Source of the DNA: Methylobacterium sp. | GTDB lineage: Bacteria > Pseudomonadota > Alphaproteobacteria > Rhizobiales > Beijerinckiaceae | NCBI GenBank assembly: GCA_002928875.1 | Contig: PERO01000019.1 | Location: 62,001-126,000 of the forward strand | DNA length: 64,000 nucleotides | Direction: 5' to 3' | In this document: positions 9,079 through 17,790 of the stretch, piece by piece | How positions within the stretch are numbered: position 1 is the stretch's first letter | Layout of the letters: each line of letters opens with the position of its first letter | Program-made: the position numbers and the translations under genes | The notes under the pieces: model-generated | The model's database searches: none | What the model was told of the DNA's origin: nothing | What the model saw: the letters and a program-made list of their open reading frames with translations, nothing else

Positions 9079-9446
9079 ACCAACTCGAAGCCATCGAAAA
9101 GCTGATCCGGACCTATCTCGATGGCCTTTACGAGGGTGATGCGGACAAACTGGCTGCGGCCTTCCATCCCACGAGTGCGCTCACCCAGTTTTACGATGGC
9201 AAGTTGCTGATCACGCCCAGGGACCAATGGCTGGATGCCGTTCGCAACCGGGAATCGCCCAAAGCGCGCGGCCTTGCGCGCCACGACCATATCCTCGCGA
9301 TCGATCTGGTCTCGCCGGAAATGGCGCTGGTGAAAGTCAAATGCGCCATTCCCCCGCGTTTCTTCACCGATCTGCTCTCCTGCCTCAGGATTGATGGCGA
9401 GTGGCGCGTGGCGCAGAAAGTCTTCACGACAGAGATGGCCGAATGA
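9075..9446 (+). CDS. NTF2-like protein in the cox accessory operon
   Basis: A 123-residue protein with NTF2-like/lumazine-binding architecture: a helical start Q-L-E-A-I-E-K-L-I, the segment S-A-L-T-Q-F-Y-D-G and a final strand W-R-V-A-Q-K-V-F-T. It is coupled by ATGA overlaps to the MoxR ATPase upstream and the YkgJ protein downstream, so it is translated with them. Function is unknown; position suggests a role in maturation or handling of a small molecule. Confidence 0.72.
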   Translation: MNQLEAIEKLIRTYLDGLYEGDADKLAAAFHPTSALTQFYDGKLLITPRDQWLDAVRNRESPKARGLARHDHILAIDLVSPEMALVKVKCAIPPRFFTDLLSCLRIDGEWRVAQKVFTTEMAE

Positions 9447-9943
9447 CCGCGCAACGCACCTGCGGAACCTGCACGCTCTGCTGCAAGCTCTTCCCCGTGC
9501 CGCCGCTCGACAAGCCCGCGGGCAAATGGTGCCCGCATGTGGTGCAGGGCAGGGGCTGCGGCATCCACGAGACGCGCCCGCAGCTTTGTCGCGCCTTCGA
9601 TTGCCAATGGCTCGAAAACCCGGATCTTGGGCCGGAATGGAAGCCGGAAGTCTCGAAATTCGTGCTTTCCATCTATCCCGGCACCAATTCTCTCGCGGTG
9701 ACGGTCGATCCCGGCTTCCCCGGCAACTGGCGGCAGGAGCCTTACCTGCGTAACCTGCGCCGCTGGGCGGAGGCGGCTTTGGCGCAGGGCGACCAGGTGA
9801 TCGTCTTTACCGGCGGCAAGGCGACGGCGATCCTTCCCGATCGCGAGCAGGACCTTGGCGAGATCGGCCCGGGCGACTCGATCGTCTCGCTGAAGGGGCC
9901 GCGCGGCTATGCGGTCGAGGTGCGTCGTGGCGCCCGCGCCTGA
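9443..9943 (+). CDS. YkgJ-type cysteine-cluster protein
   Basis: A 166-residue protein whose first 55 residues hold a dense cysteine set: C-x2-C-x3-CC, then W-C-x-H, G-C-G-I-H and L-C-R-A-F-D-C. This is the zinc- or iron-sulfur-binding pattern of the YkgJ (CxxCxxCC) family. The rest is a compact alpha/beta region without recognisable catalytic motifs. The ATG overlaps the preceding stop (ATGA). Its presence inside the cox accessory operon suggests metal or cluster handling, which is an inference. Confidence 0.78.
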   Translation: MTAQRTCGTCTLCCKLFPVPPLDKPAGKWCPHVVQGRGCGIHETRPQLCRAFDCQWLENPDLGPEWKPEVSKFVLSIYPGTNSLAVTVDPGFPGNWRQEPYLRNLRRWAEAALAQGDQVIVFTGGKATAILPDREQDLGEIGPGDSIVSLKGPRGYAVEVRRGARA

Positions 9944-11152
9944 CACGCCGATCGGCGGAAACCTGGCAAAAAACATTGTGTTTTTTGCCAGAACCTTGCG
10001 CGCCGCCGGCATGAAGGTCGGCCCCGGTGCGGCGCTCGATGCCGTCGCCGCCGTCGAGGCCATCGGGCTGGGCCATCGCGAGGAATTCCGCGCCGCGCTC
10101 GAAAGCGTGTTTGTCAAACGCCGGCCCGATGCCGAACTCTTCGATCAGGCCTTCCGGCTGTTCTGGCGCAGGCGCGCGCTCGTCGAGAAGATGATGTCCG
10201 TCCTGATGCCCATCGCGCCGACCAACCCCGAGGACAAGCGCAAGAACACGCTCCGCCGCCTCGCCGATGCGATGTACGAGAACCGCGAACCGCCGCCGGA
10301 TGCGAAACCGAAGGAGGAACTCGACGTCGATTCCCGCCTCACGGTTTCCGACATCGAATTGTTCCGCAGCCGCGATTTCGAGGGCATGACCACGGCGGAA
10401 ATCGCCGAGGCCAAGCGCGAGATCGCCCGGCTCACCCTGCCGCTGCACAGGGTGAAGACGCGGCGCTTCATCGCCCATCCGCGCGGGCCCTCGCTCGATA
10501 TGCGGGCATCCTTGCGTGCCTCGATGCGCGGCGGCGGCGCGGGGCTCTCGCTGGAGCGGCGCCAGCGTCGCGAGGAAATGCCGCCCTTGGTCGCGATTTG
10601 CGATATCTCCGGCTCGATGAGCCAGTATTCGCGGATTTTCCTGCATTTCCTGCATGCCCTCGCCGAAAGCGGACGGCGCGTTTCCGCCTTCACCTTCGCG
10701 ACCCAGCTCACCAACATCACCCGCGCCTTGCGCACGACCCGCGACCCCGAACTCGCGCTCGCCGGCGCCTCGAAGATGGTGCGCGACTGGGATGGCGGCA
10801 CGCGGATCGGGCAGGCCCTGCACGAGTTCAACCGCCTCCATGCCCGGCGCGTGATGTCGGGCGGGCCGATCGTGCTACTCATCACCGATGGCCTTGAGCG
10901 CGAGGGGACGGATGAACTCGCGCGCGAAATGGGCCGTTTGCATCGCCTGTCGCGCCGGCTGATCTGGCTCAATCCGCTGCTGCGCTACGACGGCTTCGAA
11001 GCGAAGGCTGCGGGCATCCGCGCCATGCTGCCCGAGGTTGACGAGTTCCGCACGCTCCATAATCTCGCCGCCATGGGCGATCTCTGTGAGGCGCTCTCCG
11101 CCGCGCACAGCGCCGACGCGGACCCCAGACGTTACCTGAAGAGAGGTGCGGC

Positions 11153-11156
<4 letters not shown>
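9927..11156 (+). CDS. coxE: VWA-domain protein, CoxE-like
   Basis: A protein of about 409 residues with a C-terminal von Willebrand A domain. The MIDAS motif D-I-S-G-S begins at about residue 226 and the later T-D-G-L-E and D-G-G-T-R-I-G segments complete the metal site. The N-terminal half matches CoxE, the partner of CoxD. The start is uncertain: GTG at 9927 has CGAGG six bases upstream and is preferred; ATG at 9909 is in frame. A perfect 13-bp hairpin covers codons 13-22. Confidence 0.85.
9963..9991 (+). promoter_or_regulatory. Perfect 13-bp inverted repeat inside the start of coxE
   Basis: CTGGCAAAAAACA (9963-9975) and TGTTTTTTGCCAG (9979-9991) form a perfect 13-bp stem with a 3-nt loop TTG. 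It lies 20 bp after the YkgJ stop and within the first 25 codons of coxE. The six-A and six-T runs use codons rare in the surrounding GC-rich genes. It could act as an RNA hairpin controlling coxE translation or transcript stability. Confidence 0.6.
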
Positions 11157-11472
<316 letters not shown>

Positions 11473-11476
<4 letters not shown>

Positions 11477-12156
11477 AGCTGGCGCTGCTCTCGGCGCTCA
11501 ACGCCCGCATCGCCAACCGCGAGGCGACCGTGCTGGTCACCGAGATGGCGACCGGCGCGACCCGCCTCGTGACGCCAGAACAGGTGATGCAGGACCCGCT
11601 CGGCGAAGTCCTGGCCGAAGCGTTCCGCACTGGCAAGAGCGGGCTGGTGGAGGAAGGGCGCGCCTTCCTCAACGTCCACCTCCCGCCGGTGAAGCTGATT
11701 GTCACCGGTGCGGTGCATATTTCGCAAGCCCTGGCCGAGATGGCGCGGCTCGCGGGGCTGGATTGCACGATCATCGATCCGCGCACGGCTTTCGCGACGC
11801 CCGAGCGCTTTCCCAACGTGACTTTGCTGGCGGAATGGCCGGATCAGGCTTTCCTGCGCGTGAAGCCCGATCGTTTCACCGCCTTCGTGGCGCTGACGCA
11901 TGATCCGAAGATCGACGATCCCGGCCTCGTCGCGGCCTTGCGCGCGCAATGCTTCTATATCGGCGCGCTCGGCAGCCGGAAGACCCATGCGAAGCGGGTG
12001 GAACGCCTGCAATCGCAGGGGTTCAGCGAGGCCGAGATCGCCCGCATCCATGCGCCGATCGGGCTCGATATCGGGGCTGTCAGCCCGCCGGAAATCGCCG
12101 TCTCCATCCTCGGCGAGATCATCGCCACGATGCGCGCGAAGCGCCGGGCCGCCTGA
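11473..12156 (+). CDS. XdhC Rossmann-domain protein
   Basis: A 227-residue protein matching the C-terminal Rossmann domain of XdhC. It has V-T-G-A-V-H-I-S-Q-A-L in place of a nucleotide-binding loop, then T-H-D-P-K-I-D and the G-A-L-G-S-R-K-T-H motif near 165. Together with the preceding 107-residue protein it forms a complete two-chain XdhC-type Moco-insertion chaperone. The GTG start at 11473 overlaps the upstream stop; the stop overlaps the next ATG (TGATG). Confidence 0.86.
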
Positions 12157-13163
12157 TGTTCTTCGGAACGGTCGCCGTCGCCGAGGCTGCGGGCGGCATG
12201 CTCGCACACAAGGTGAAGGCGGGCGAGCGCGTGCTGCCCAAGGGCCATGCGCTGAGCGTGGCGGATTGCGAGGCGCTTTCTGCCGCGGGTGTGAGCGAGG
12301 TCACCATCGCGCGGCTCGCCTCGGGTGATGTGCCGGAGGACGAGGCGGCGCAAGAGCTCGCGCGCCTCGCGGCCGGGCCCGATGTGCGCTGCGCCGAGGC
12401 CTTCACGGGCCGGGTGAACCTCTTCGCCGAATCCGATGGCGTGCTGGTGCTGGATGACGCGGAAATCCACGCCTTCAACGCCGTGGATGAGGGGCTGACT
12501 CTCGCGACCCTTCCCCCTTTCCGCCGCGTGAAGGCGGGCGAAATGGTCGGCACCGTGAAGATCATTCCCTTCGCCTTGCCCGGCCCGGTGGTGGAGGCGG
12601 GGCGGCGCGCGCTCGTGCATCCGCCGCTGCGCGTCGCGGCGTTCCGGCCGAAACGGGTGGGGCTCATCCTGCTTTCGACGCCCGGGATGAAGCCCTCGCT
12701 GCTGAACAAGACCGCCCGCGTGACAGCGGAGCGCATTGCGTCGCTCGGCGGCGAGATCGCCTTCGAGCGTCGCCTGCCACATCGGCAGGAGGCTCTCGCG
12801 GAGGCGTTGCAAGCGCTTGATTCCCGCACCTTCGATATCCTGCTCGTCTTTGGCGCTGCCGCGATTTCCGACCGGCGCGACGTGATCCCCGCCGCGCTTG
12901 AAGCCACGGGCGGCCGGGTTGTTCATCTCGGCATGCCGGTTGATCCCGGCAATCTGCTGCTGCTGGCCGAATGGGCCGGCAAGCCCGCACTCGGCGCACC
13001 GGGCTGCGCGCGCTCGCCGGCGGAAAACGGCTTCGATTGGGTGCTGGAGCGGCTTTTCGCCGATCTGCCCGTCACGGCGCAGGAGATCCGCGCGATGGGG
13101 GTTGGCGGGCTCCTCATGGAGATCATCTCGCGGCCCCAGCCCCGCGCGGGAGACGAGGCGTGA
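12156..13163 (+). CDS. Molybdopterin-binding protein, MoeA-like
   Basis: A 335-residue protein. Its C-terminal half resembles the molybdopterin-binding fold shared by MoeA and MogA: the stretch V-G-L-I-L-L-S-T-P-G-M-K and a later L-L-V-F-G-A-A-A-I-S-D-R-R-D segment occupy the usual pterin-binding loops. In relatives this module is often fused to a MobA-like transferase; here the two are separate, joined by a GTGA overlap. It probably presents molybdopterin to the cytidylyltransferase encoded next. Confidence 0.8.
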   Translation: MFFGTVAVAEAAGGMLAHKVKAGERVLPKGHALSVADCEALSAAGVSEVTIARLASGDVPEDEAAQELARLAAGPDVRCAEAFTGRVNLFAESDGVLVLDDAEIHAFNAVDEGLTLATLPPFRRVKAGEMVGTVKIIPFALPGPVVEAGRRALVHPPLRVAAFRPKRVGLILLSTPGMKPSLLNKTARVTAERIASLGGEIAFERRLPHRQEALAEALQALDSRTFDILLVFGAAAISDRRDVIPAALEATGGRVVHLGMPVDPGNLLLLAEWAGKPALGAPGCARSPAENGFDWVLERLFADLPVTAQEIRAMGVGGLLMEIISRPQPRAGDEA

Positions 13164-13765
13164 AGCTGGCTGCGATCATCCTCGCGGCCGGGCGATCCTC
13201 CCGCTTCGAGGATGGGCACAAGCTGCTGGCGGATTTCCGTGGCAAGCCGATCCTTGCGCATGTGCTTGAACTGGCTCGGCAATATCCGCTTTCCGATCGT
13301 GCCGTCGTGACCGGCGCCGAACGCGAGAGGGTCGAGAGGCTCGCGCAATCCACCGGCTTGCGCACCCTGCACAACCCGGATTTTGCCGCGGGCCTCGCGA
13401 CCTCGCTGAAGGCGGGGATCGCGGCGCTGCCCGCCGGCATCGACGGGGCCTTCATCCTGCTCGGCGACATGCCGATGATCCGGCCCGAGACGCTGCGGGT
13501 GCTGGCAGAAGCGGCAGAAGACGCACCGGAAAAGGCGGCTTTCGTGCCGGTTTTCGGCAGGGAATGGGCGCATCCGGTCCTGCTGATGCGGTCGATCTTT
13601 CCCGATCTCGCAAGCCTCGCGGGCGATCAGGGCGCGCGCAAGCTGCTGCAGGCGCGGGGTGACGTGGCGCTCGTCCCGGTCGATGATCCGGGCAGCCTCG
13701 CCGATATCGACACCCTTGCCGATCTCGTGCGCGCGGCTGGTCCGAATCCCTTGCCCCGCGCGTAA
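13160..13765 (+). CDS. mocA: Molybdenum cofactor cytidylyltransferase-like (MocA) NTP transferase
   Basis: A 201-residue nucleotidyltransferase with the N-terminal signature L-A-A-G-R-S-S-R-F, followed by H-K-L-L in place of the usual N-K-L-L, and the metal-binding L-G-D-M-P near residue 102. MocA converts Mo-molybdopterin to the cytosine dinucleotide form used by enzymes of the CoxL family. GTG at 13160 overlaps the upstream stop and gives the family's usual N-terminus. Placement directly after XdhC and the molybdopterin-binding protein supports this role; specificity for CTP over GTP is inferred. Confidence 0.83.
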   Translation: MKLAAIILAAGRSSRFEDGHKLLADFRGKPILAHVLELARQYPLSDRAVVTGAERERVERLAQSTGLRTLHNPDFAAGLATSLKAGIAALPAGIDGAFILLGDMPMIRPETLRVLAEAAEDAPEKAAFVPVFGREWAHPVLLMRSIFPDLASLAGDQGARKLLQARGDVALVPVDDPGSLADIDTLADLVRAAGPNPLPRA

Positions 13766-13806
13766 GGGAGGGGCGGGCACGAGGGCCCGCGACGGACGGG
13801 ATTCTC

Positions 13807-14538
13807 ATGACCAGCACAGCGATCATCTATGGCGGCGCGGGCGGCATCGGTGCCGCGACGGCGAAGCAACTCTCGGCGCAAGGCTTCCGCCTGCATCTCG
13901 TGGGGCGCGATTCCGGCAGGCTCGCCGAGGTGGCCGGTCCCCTGGGCGCGACCGTCAGCGCCGGCGATGTCACCGAGCCTGCCCTTTTTGCCCGCGTGAT
14001 GAGCGAGAGCGGTTTTTCCAATCTCGATGCGCTGGTCTATGCGGTCGGCACGATCAACCTCAAGCCGCTCGCGCGCCTCACGGAGGCGGATTTCGCCCGT
14101 GATTTCCAGGTCAATGCGCTCGGCGCGGCGCTGGCCGTGCAGGCGGCCCTGCCGGCCCTGAAGGCCGTGGAATCCACGAGTTCGGTGGTGTTGTTCTCCA
14201 CGGTCGCGGTGGCGCAGGGCTTTACCGCGCATGCCTCGGTTTCCATGGCGAAAGGCGCGGTGGAGGGGCTGGTAAAGGCGCTGGGCGCGGAACTTGCGCC
14301 GAAGGTGCGCGTCAACGCCATCGCCCCGTCGCTGACGAAAACGCCGCTCGCGAAGGCGCTGACCGGCAACGAAGCCATGGCGAAGGCCATCGGCGAGATG
14401 CATGCGCTGCAGCGTTTGGGTGAGCCGGAGGATGTCGCGAACCTCGCGGCCTTCCTCGCCGGGCCTCAGGCGGGCTGGATCACGGGGCAGGTGATCGGGG
14501 TCGATGGCGGCCGCGCGACGCTCCGCACGAAGGGCTGA
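13807..14538 (+). CDS. SDR-family protein with altered active site
   Basis: A 243-residue short-chain dehydrogenase/reductase homologue with an intact cofactor loop G-G-A-G-G-I-G-A and an [12 protein letters not shown]-terminus. The motif position expected to be Tyr-x3-Lys reads V-S-M-A-K, so the lysine is kept but the tyrosine is valine; the catalytic serine (L-F-S-T) is present. It follows mocA by 41 bp and is 2 bp from the DUF2256 gene, so it may belong to either the Moco or the photolyase group. The substrate is unknown. Confidence 0.82.
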   Translation: MTSTAIIYGGAGGIGAATAKQLSAQGFRLHLVGRDSGRLAEVAGPLGATVSAGDVTEPALFARVMSESGFSNLDALVYAVGTINLKPLARLTEADFARDFQVNALGAALAVQAALPALKAVESTSSVVLFSTVAVAQGFTAHASVSMAKGAVEGLVKALGAELAPKVRVNAIAPSLTKTPLAKALTGNEAMAKAIGEMHALQRLGEPEDVANLAAFLAGPQAGWITGQVIGVDGGRATLRTKG

Positions 14539-14540
14539 GG

Positions 14541-14699
14541 ATGCCGCGCGGCGTGAAGAAAGAGCACCTGCCGGAAAAGCCGTGCCTCGCCTGCGGCCGT
14601 CCGTTTACCTGGCGCAAGAAGTGGGAAAAGGTGTGGGATGAGGTAAAATTCTGCTCGGATCGCTGCCGTGCGGATGCGAAAAAGCGGAAAGCCTCATGA
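14541..14699 (+). CDS. DUF2256 zinc-finger-like microprotein
   Basis: A 52-residue basic protein with two cysteine pairs, C15-x2-C18 and C38-x3-C42, separated by a tryptophan-rich stretch ([10 protein letters not shown]). This is the whole DUF2256 domain, probably a small treble-clef zinc site. It starts 2 bp after the SDR stop and its TGA overlaps the photolyase ATG, so the two are translationally coupled. Linkage to cryptochrome/photolyase genes recurs in bacteria, but function is undescribed to my knowledge. Confidence 0.85.
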   Translation: MPRGVKKEHLPEKPCLACGRPFTWRKKWEKVWDEVKFCSDRCRADAKKRKAS

Positions 14700-16231
14700 A
14701 GACGCTGCGCCTCGTGCTGGGTGACCAGCTCACGCGGTCGCTCTCGAGCCTCGCGGATTGCGATCCCGCGCGCGATGTCGTGCTGATGGTCGAGGTCGCG
14801 GCCGAGGCCACTTACGTCCGCCATCACAAGCAGAAGATCGCGCTTGTTTTCTCGGCCATGCGGCATTTCGCGGAAAGCCTGCGCGGCGAGGGCATCACGG
14901 TCGATTACGTGACGCTGGATGATCCCGCCAATGCCGGGTCGTTCGAGGGCGAATTGCGTCGCGCGATCCAGCGCCACAAGCCGGACGCGATCGTCGTCAC
15001 CGAGCCCGGCGAATGGCGCGTCTGGCAGATGATGCTGGAATGGCGCGAGAGCCTCGCCGTTCCGGTGGAGATCCGCGCCGATGATCGCTTCGTCGCCACG
15101 CGCGATGAATTCGCGGCCTGGGCGAAGGGGCGCAAGACCTACCGCATGGAGTTCTTCTACCGCGAGATGCGGCGGAAGACCGGCCTGCTGATGGAGGGCG
15201 ACGCGCCCGTCGGCGGGCAGTGGAATTTCGACGCGGAGAACAGAAAGAGCCTGCCCGCGGGCTACAGGCCGCCGCGTCGCCTGCGCTTTGCGCCGGATGC
15301 GATCACCCGCGAGGTTCTCGCGCTGGTGGAGCGGCGTTTCCCGGATCATTTCGGCGACCTCGAGCCCTTCGGCTGGCCGGTGACGCGGCGTGAGGCGCTG
15401 GAGGCGCTGGATCATTTCATCGCGGTCGCGCTCGAAGGCTTCGGCGATTTCCAGGATGCGATGAAAAAGGGCGAGGATTTCCTGCATCACGCGCTGATCT
15501 CGCCGGCACTGAATATCGGCCTCCTCACGCCGATGGAAATCTGCCGGGCGGCGGAGCGGGCCTATCTCGAGGGCCGCGCGCCGTTGAATGCCGTGGAGGG
15601 CTTCATCCGGCAGGTGATCGGCTGGCGGGAATTCGTGCGCGGCCTCTACTGGAACGAGATGCCGGATTACGCCGAAACCAACGCGCTTGCCGCGAACCGC
15701 GCGCTGCCGGATTTCTACTGGACCGGCGAGACCGATCTTGCGTGCCTCAAGGAATGCATCACGGCCACGAAGCGCAACGCCTATGCGCATCACATCCAGC
15801 GTCTCATGGTGACGGGGAATTTCGCGCTGCTCGCCGGCATCGCGCCGCGCGAGATCGAGGAATGGTATCTGCTGGTCTATGCCGATGCCTTCGAATGGGT
15901 GGAACTGCCCAATGTGCATGGCATGGTGATGTTCGCGGATGGCGGATTGCTGGCCTCCAAGCCCTATGCGGCCTCCGGCGCCTATATCAACCGCATGTCC
16001 GATTACTGCGACGGCTGCCGCTACGATCCGGATGTCAAATCCGGCCCCAAGGCCTGCCCGTTCAATCCGCTCTACTGGAACTTCCTGATCGAGAACGAGA
16101 AGACGCTCGCCGGCAATCCGCGCATGGCGATGCCCTATCGCAACCTCGCGCGGTTCTCGCCGGAGCGGCGTGCGGAAATCCGGCGCGAGGCCACGGCCTT
16201 CCTCGACAAGGTCGCGCCGAAGCGCGGCTAG
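14696..16231 (+). CDS. Cryptochrome/photolyase, FeS-BCP class ((6-4) photolyase type)
   Basis: A 511-residue flavoprotein of the iron-sulfur bacterial cryptochrome/photolyase class. The four [4Fe-4S] ligands are at Cys350, Cys438, Cys441 and Cys454, the same positions as I recall for Agrobacterium PhrB, a (6-4) photolyase. The N-terminal L-G-D-Q-L-T motif belongs to the antenna-binding domain, and the C-terminal half contains the FAD pocket with conserved G-W-R-E-F-V-R-G and N-V-H-G-M. It repairs UV (6-4) lesions or senses light. Its last 4 bp overlap the convergent bcsS gene. Confidence 0.93.
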   Translation: MKTLRLVLGDQLTRSLSSLADCDPARDVVLMVEVAAEATYVRHHKQKIALVFSAMRHFAESLRGEGITVDYVTLDDPANAGSFEGELRRAIQRHKPDAIVVTEPGEWRVWQMMLEWRESLAVPVEIRADDRFVATRDEFAAWAKGRKTYRMEFFYREMRRKTGLLMEGDAPVGGQWNFDAENRKSLPAGYRPPRRLRFAPDAITREVLALVERRFPDHFGDLEPFGWPVTRREALEALDHFIAVALEGFGDFQDAMKKGEDFLHHALISPALNIGLLTPMEICRAAERAYLEGRAPLNAVEGFIRQVIGWREFVRGLYWNEMPDYAETNALAANRALPDFYWTGETDLACLKECITATKRNAYAHHIQRLMVTGNFALLAGIAPREIEEWYLLVYADAFEWVELPNVHGMVMFADGGLLASKPYAASGAYINRMSDYCDGCRYDPDVKSGPKACPFNPLYWNFLIENEKTLAGNPRMAMPYRNLARFSPERRAEIRREATAFLDKVAPKRG

Positions 16232-17016
16232 TAATGGTAGAGCGCGGTGATCTCGCCATAGGCCGAAGCCCGATCACGCAGGCGCCATTCATAGCCCGCC
16301 GAGGCCGTGAGGCCGAAATTCCCGAAATTCAGGCCGTTGGCATGCAGGCCGAGGCGGGTGCGCGACCACGAATCCCGCCCGATCACCCCGCCCGCGCTGC
16401 GCCGGCTGCCTGTCGACAACGAGATTTCCGGGCCGAAAGCGGTGTCCCGCCAGCCCGTCGCGAAACCGTGGCGCAGGCGCAGGAAGGCGCTGCCTTCGGC
16501 GGCATCCAGCACCAGCGTGCCGCTGGTGAAGCCATCGGGAACCATCGCGTGGCTGTTCCAGCTCTGCCAGAATTCCACGAGCCCCGCCGCGCCGAGGCGT
16601 GCGTCGTAGCGCGTCACGACCCGTTCGGACGGCGCGTGGTAGCTGAGGCTCGGCCCGGCATAGGCCGAAACGGCGAGCGAACCCCAATGCCATTCGTATC
16701 CCGCGAGCACGCGCCCGCCCGCGAAGCGGTTGAAGCGCCCGAGGATGAGCGGATCGCGCTCGCGCATTTTTGAACCGAGGGCGTAGAGCAACCGGAAACC
16801 CGGCGCATCGAGGCCGGAAAAGGGCGCGAGCTTCGCGCCGCTCGAGACATAGAACTCCCAATCCGAGGCGGTGACATTCACGAAGGTGACACCGATGCGC
16901 TTCGGCTTGGGCGGCGGGCCGAAGAACCCGCCCTCCTCGGAATATGAATCCGAGGGCATGCCGGCGCAGACCAGCATCGTCAGAAATCCGGCAAATAACC
17001 CCCAGAAACGCCCCAT
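16228..17016 (-). CDS. bcsS: Cellulose biosynthesis protein BcsS-like
   Basis: A 262-residue secreted protein with a hydrophobic N-terminal signal (about residues 3-20) followed by an all-beta region rich in alternating hydrophobic and glycine residues: G-Y-E-W-H-W-G, A-Y-A-G-P-S-L-S-Y, G-F-A-T-G-W-R-D. This pattern fits an outer-membrane barrel of the BcsS family found with alphaproteobacterial cellulose loci. No bcsA or bcsB is in this window, so cellulose involvement is by family only. It overlaps the photolyase stop by 4 bp on the opposite strand. Confidence 0.7.
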   Translation of the reverse strand: MGRFWGLFAGFLTMLVCAGMPSDSYSEEGGFFGPPPKPKRIGVTFVNVTASDWEFYVSSGAKLAPFSGLDAPGFRLLYALGSKMRERDPLILGRFNRFAGGRVLAGYEWHWGSLAVSAYAGPSLSYHAPSERVVTRYDARLGAAGLVEFWQSWNSHAMVPDGFTSGTLVLDAAEGSAFLRLRHGFATGWRDTAFGPEISLSTGSRRSAGGVIGRDSWSRTRLGLHANGLNFGNFGLTASAGYEWRLRDRASAYGEITALYHY

Positions 17017-17036
17017 GCGCCTCTAGCACGCGCCAA

Positions 17037-17048
17037 GGTTGCGCAACC
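17037..17048. promoter_or_regulatory. 12-bp perfect palindrome upstream of bcsS
   Basis: GGTTGCGCAACC is a perfect palindrome 21 bp upstream of the bcsS start, within the 111-bp divergent gap to the exoD-like gene. It is followed by an AT-rich stretch that likely contains the promoters. It could be an operator shared by both genes; no regulator can be named. Confidence 0.4.
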
Positions 17049-17127
17049 GTCAAGTGCAATCCGACAAATTGCAAACAACTTTTGATATTTTCGAATTCAT
17101 GTTTGCCGTCCCTCGGCCCTTGCAACG

Positions 17128-17787
17128 GTGAAAACCCCCGCTACAAGCGGGAGGGCCGGACATGTCAGGGGGCAGGGGCGGTTCTTGCGTATCCACGAAA
17201 TTCTCGCCGACCTTCTGCAGCACCGGAGCGATCCGCCGGGATTGGGCGATCAGCCCAGCGTCGAGGATATCGTCTCGGCCCTGGGTCCCCGCAGCTTCGG
17301 CATCGTGCTGGTGCTGTTCGGCTTGCCGAACCTGCTGCCCGTGCCGGGCCTGCCGATCCTGTGCGGCTTCATCATCGGCATCATCGCCTTCCAGATGGTG
17401 ATCGGGAAGGATCACCTGCTGCTGCCGCGCTGGGTGGGGCGGCGGCGGCTGAAGCGCGACGATCTCGCGCGGGTCGTCGTGCGGGCGACGCCGACCTTGC
17501 GCACCGTGGAAAGCGCGATGCGCCCGCGTCTGCTGTCGCTCACCACACCAACCTCCTCGCGGGCGATCGGCGGCGTGCTGCTCGTGCTCGCGATTGCGCT
17601 GATGGCGCCGATCCCGTTCTTCGGGGGGATCGCGCCCGGGCTTGCGGTGATCCTGCTCGGCCTGGGCCTCGCGGAACGCGATGGCCTGTTCATCCTGTTC
17701 GGCGCGGCCACCAGCGTGGCGGCCGTGCTGCTGACGATCGCGGTGACGCTGGCGATCCTGAAAACCCTGACGTTCCTGATCGTCTGA
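17128..17787 (+). CDS. ExoD-family exopolysaccharide synthesis protein
   Basis: A protein of up to 219 residues. After a 25-residue N-terminus it has the ExoD-type helix L-A-D-L-L and the segment L-V-L-F-G-L-P-N-L-L-P-V-P-G, then three or four hydrophobic helices between about 55 and 215. ExoD is an inner-membrane protein affecting exopolysaccharide production and alkaline tolerance in rhizobia. The start is uncertain: GTG at 17128 or TTG at 17185 would fit. It diverges from bcsS, which is also a surface-polysaccharide gene. Confidence 0.8.
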   Translation: MKTPATSGRAGHVRGQGRFLRIHEILADLLQHRSDPPGLGDQPSVEDIVSALGPRSFGIVLVLFGLPNLLPVPGLPILCGFIIGIIAFQMVIGKDHLLLPRWVGRRRLKRDDLARVVVRATPTLRTVESAMRPRLLSLTTPTSSRAIGGVLLVLAIALMAPIPFFGGIAPGLAVILLGLGLAERDGLFILFGAATSVAAVLLTIAVTLAILKTLTFLIV

Positions 17788-17790
17788 GGG

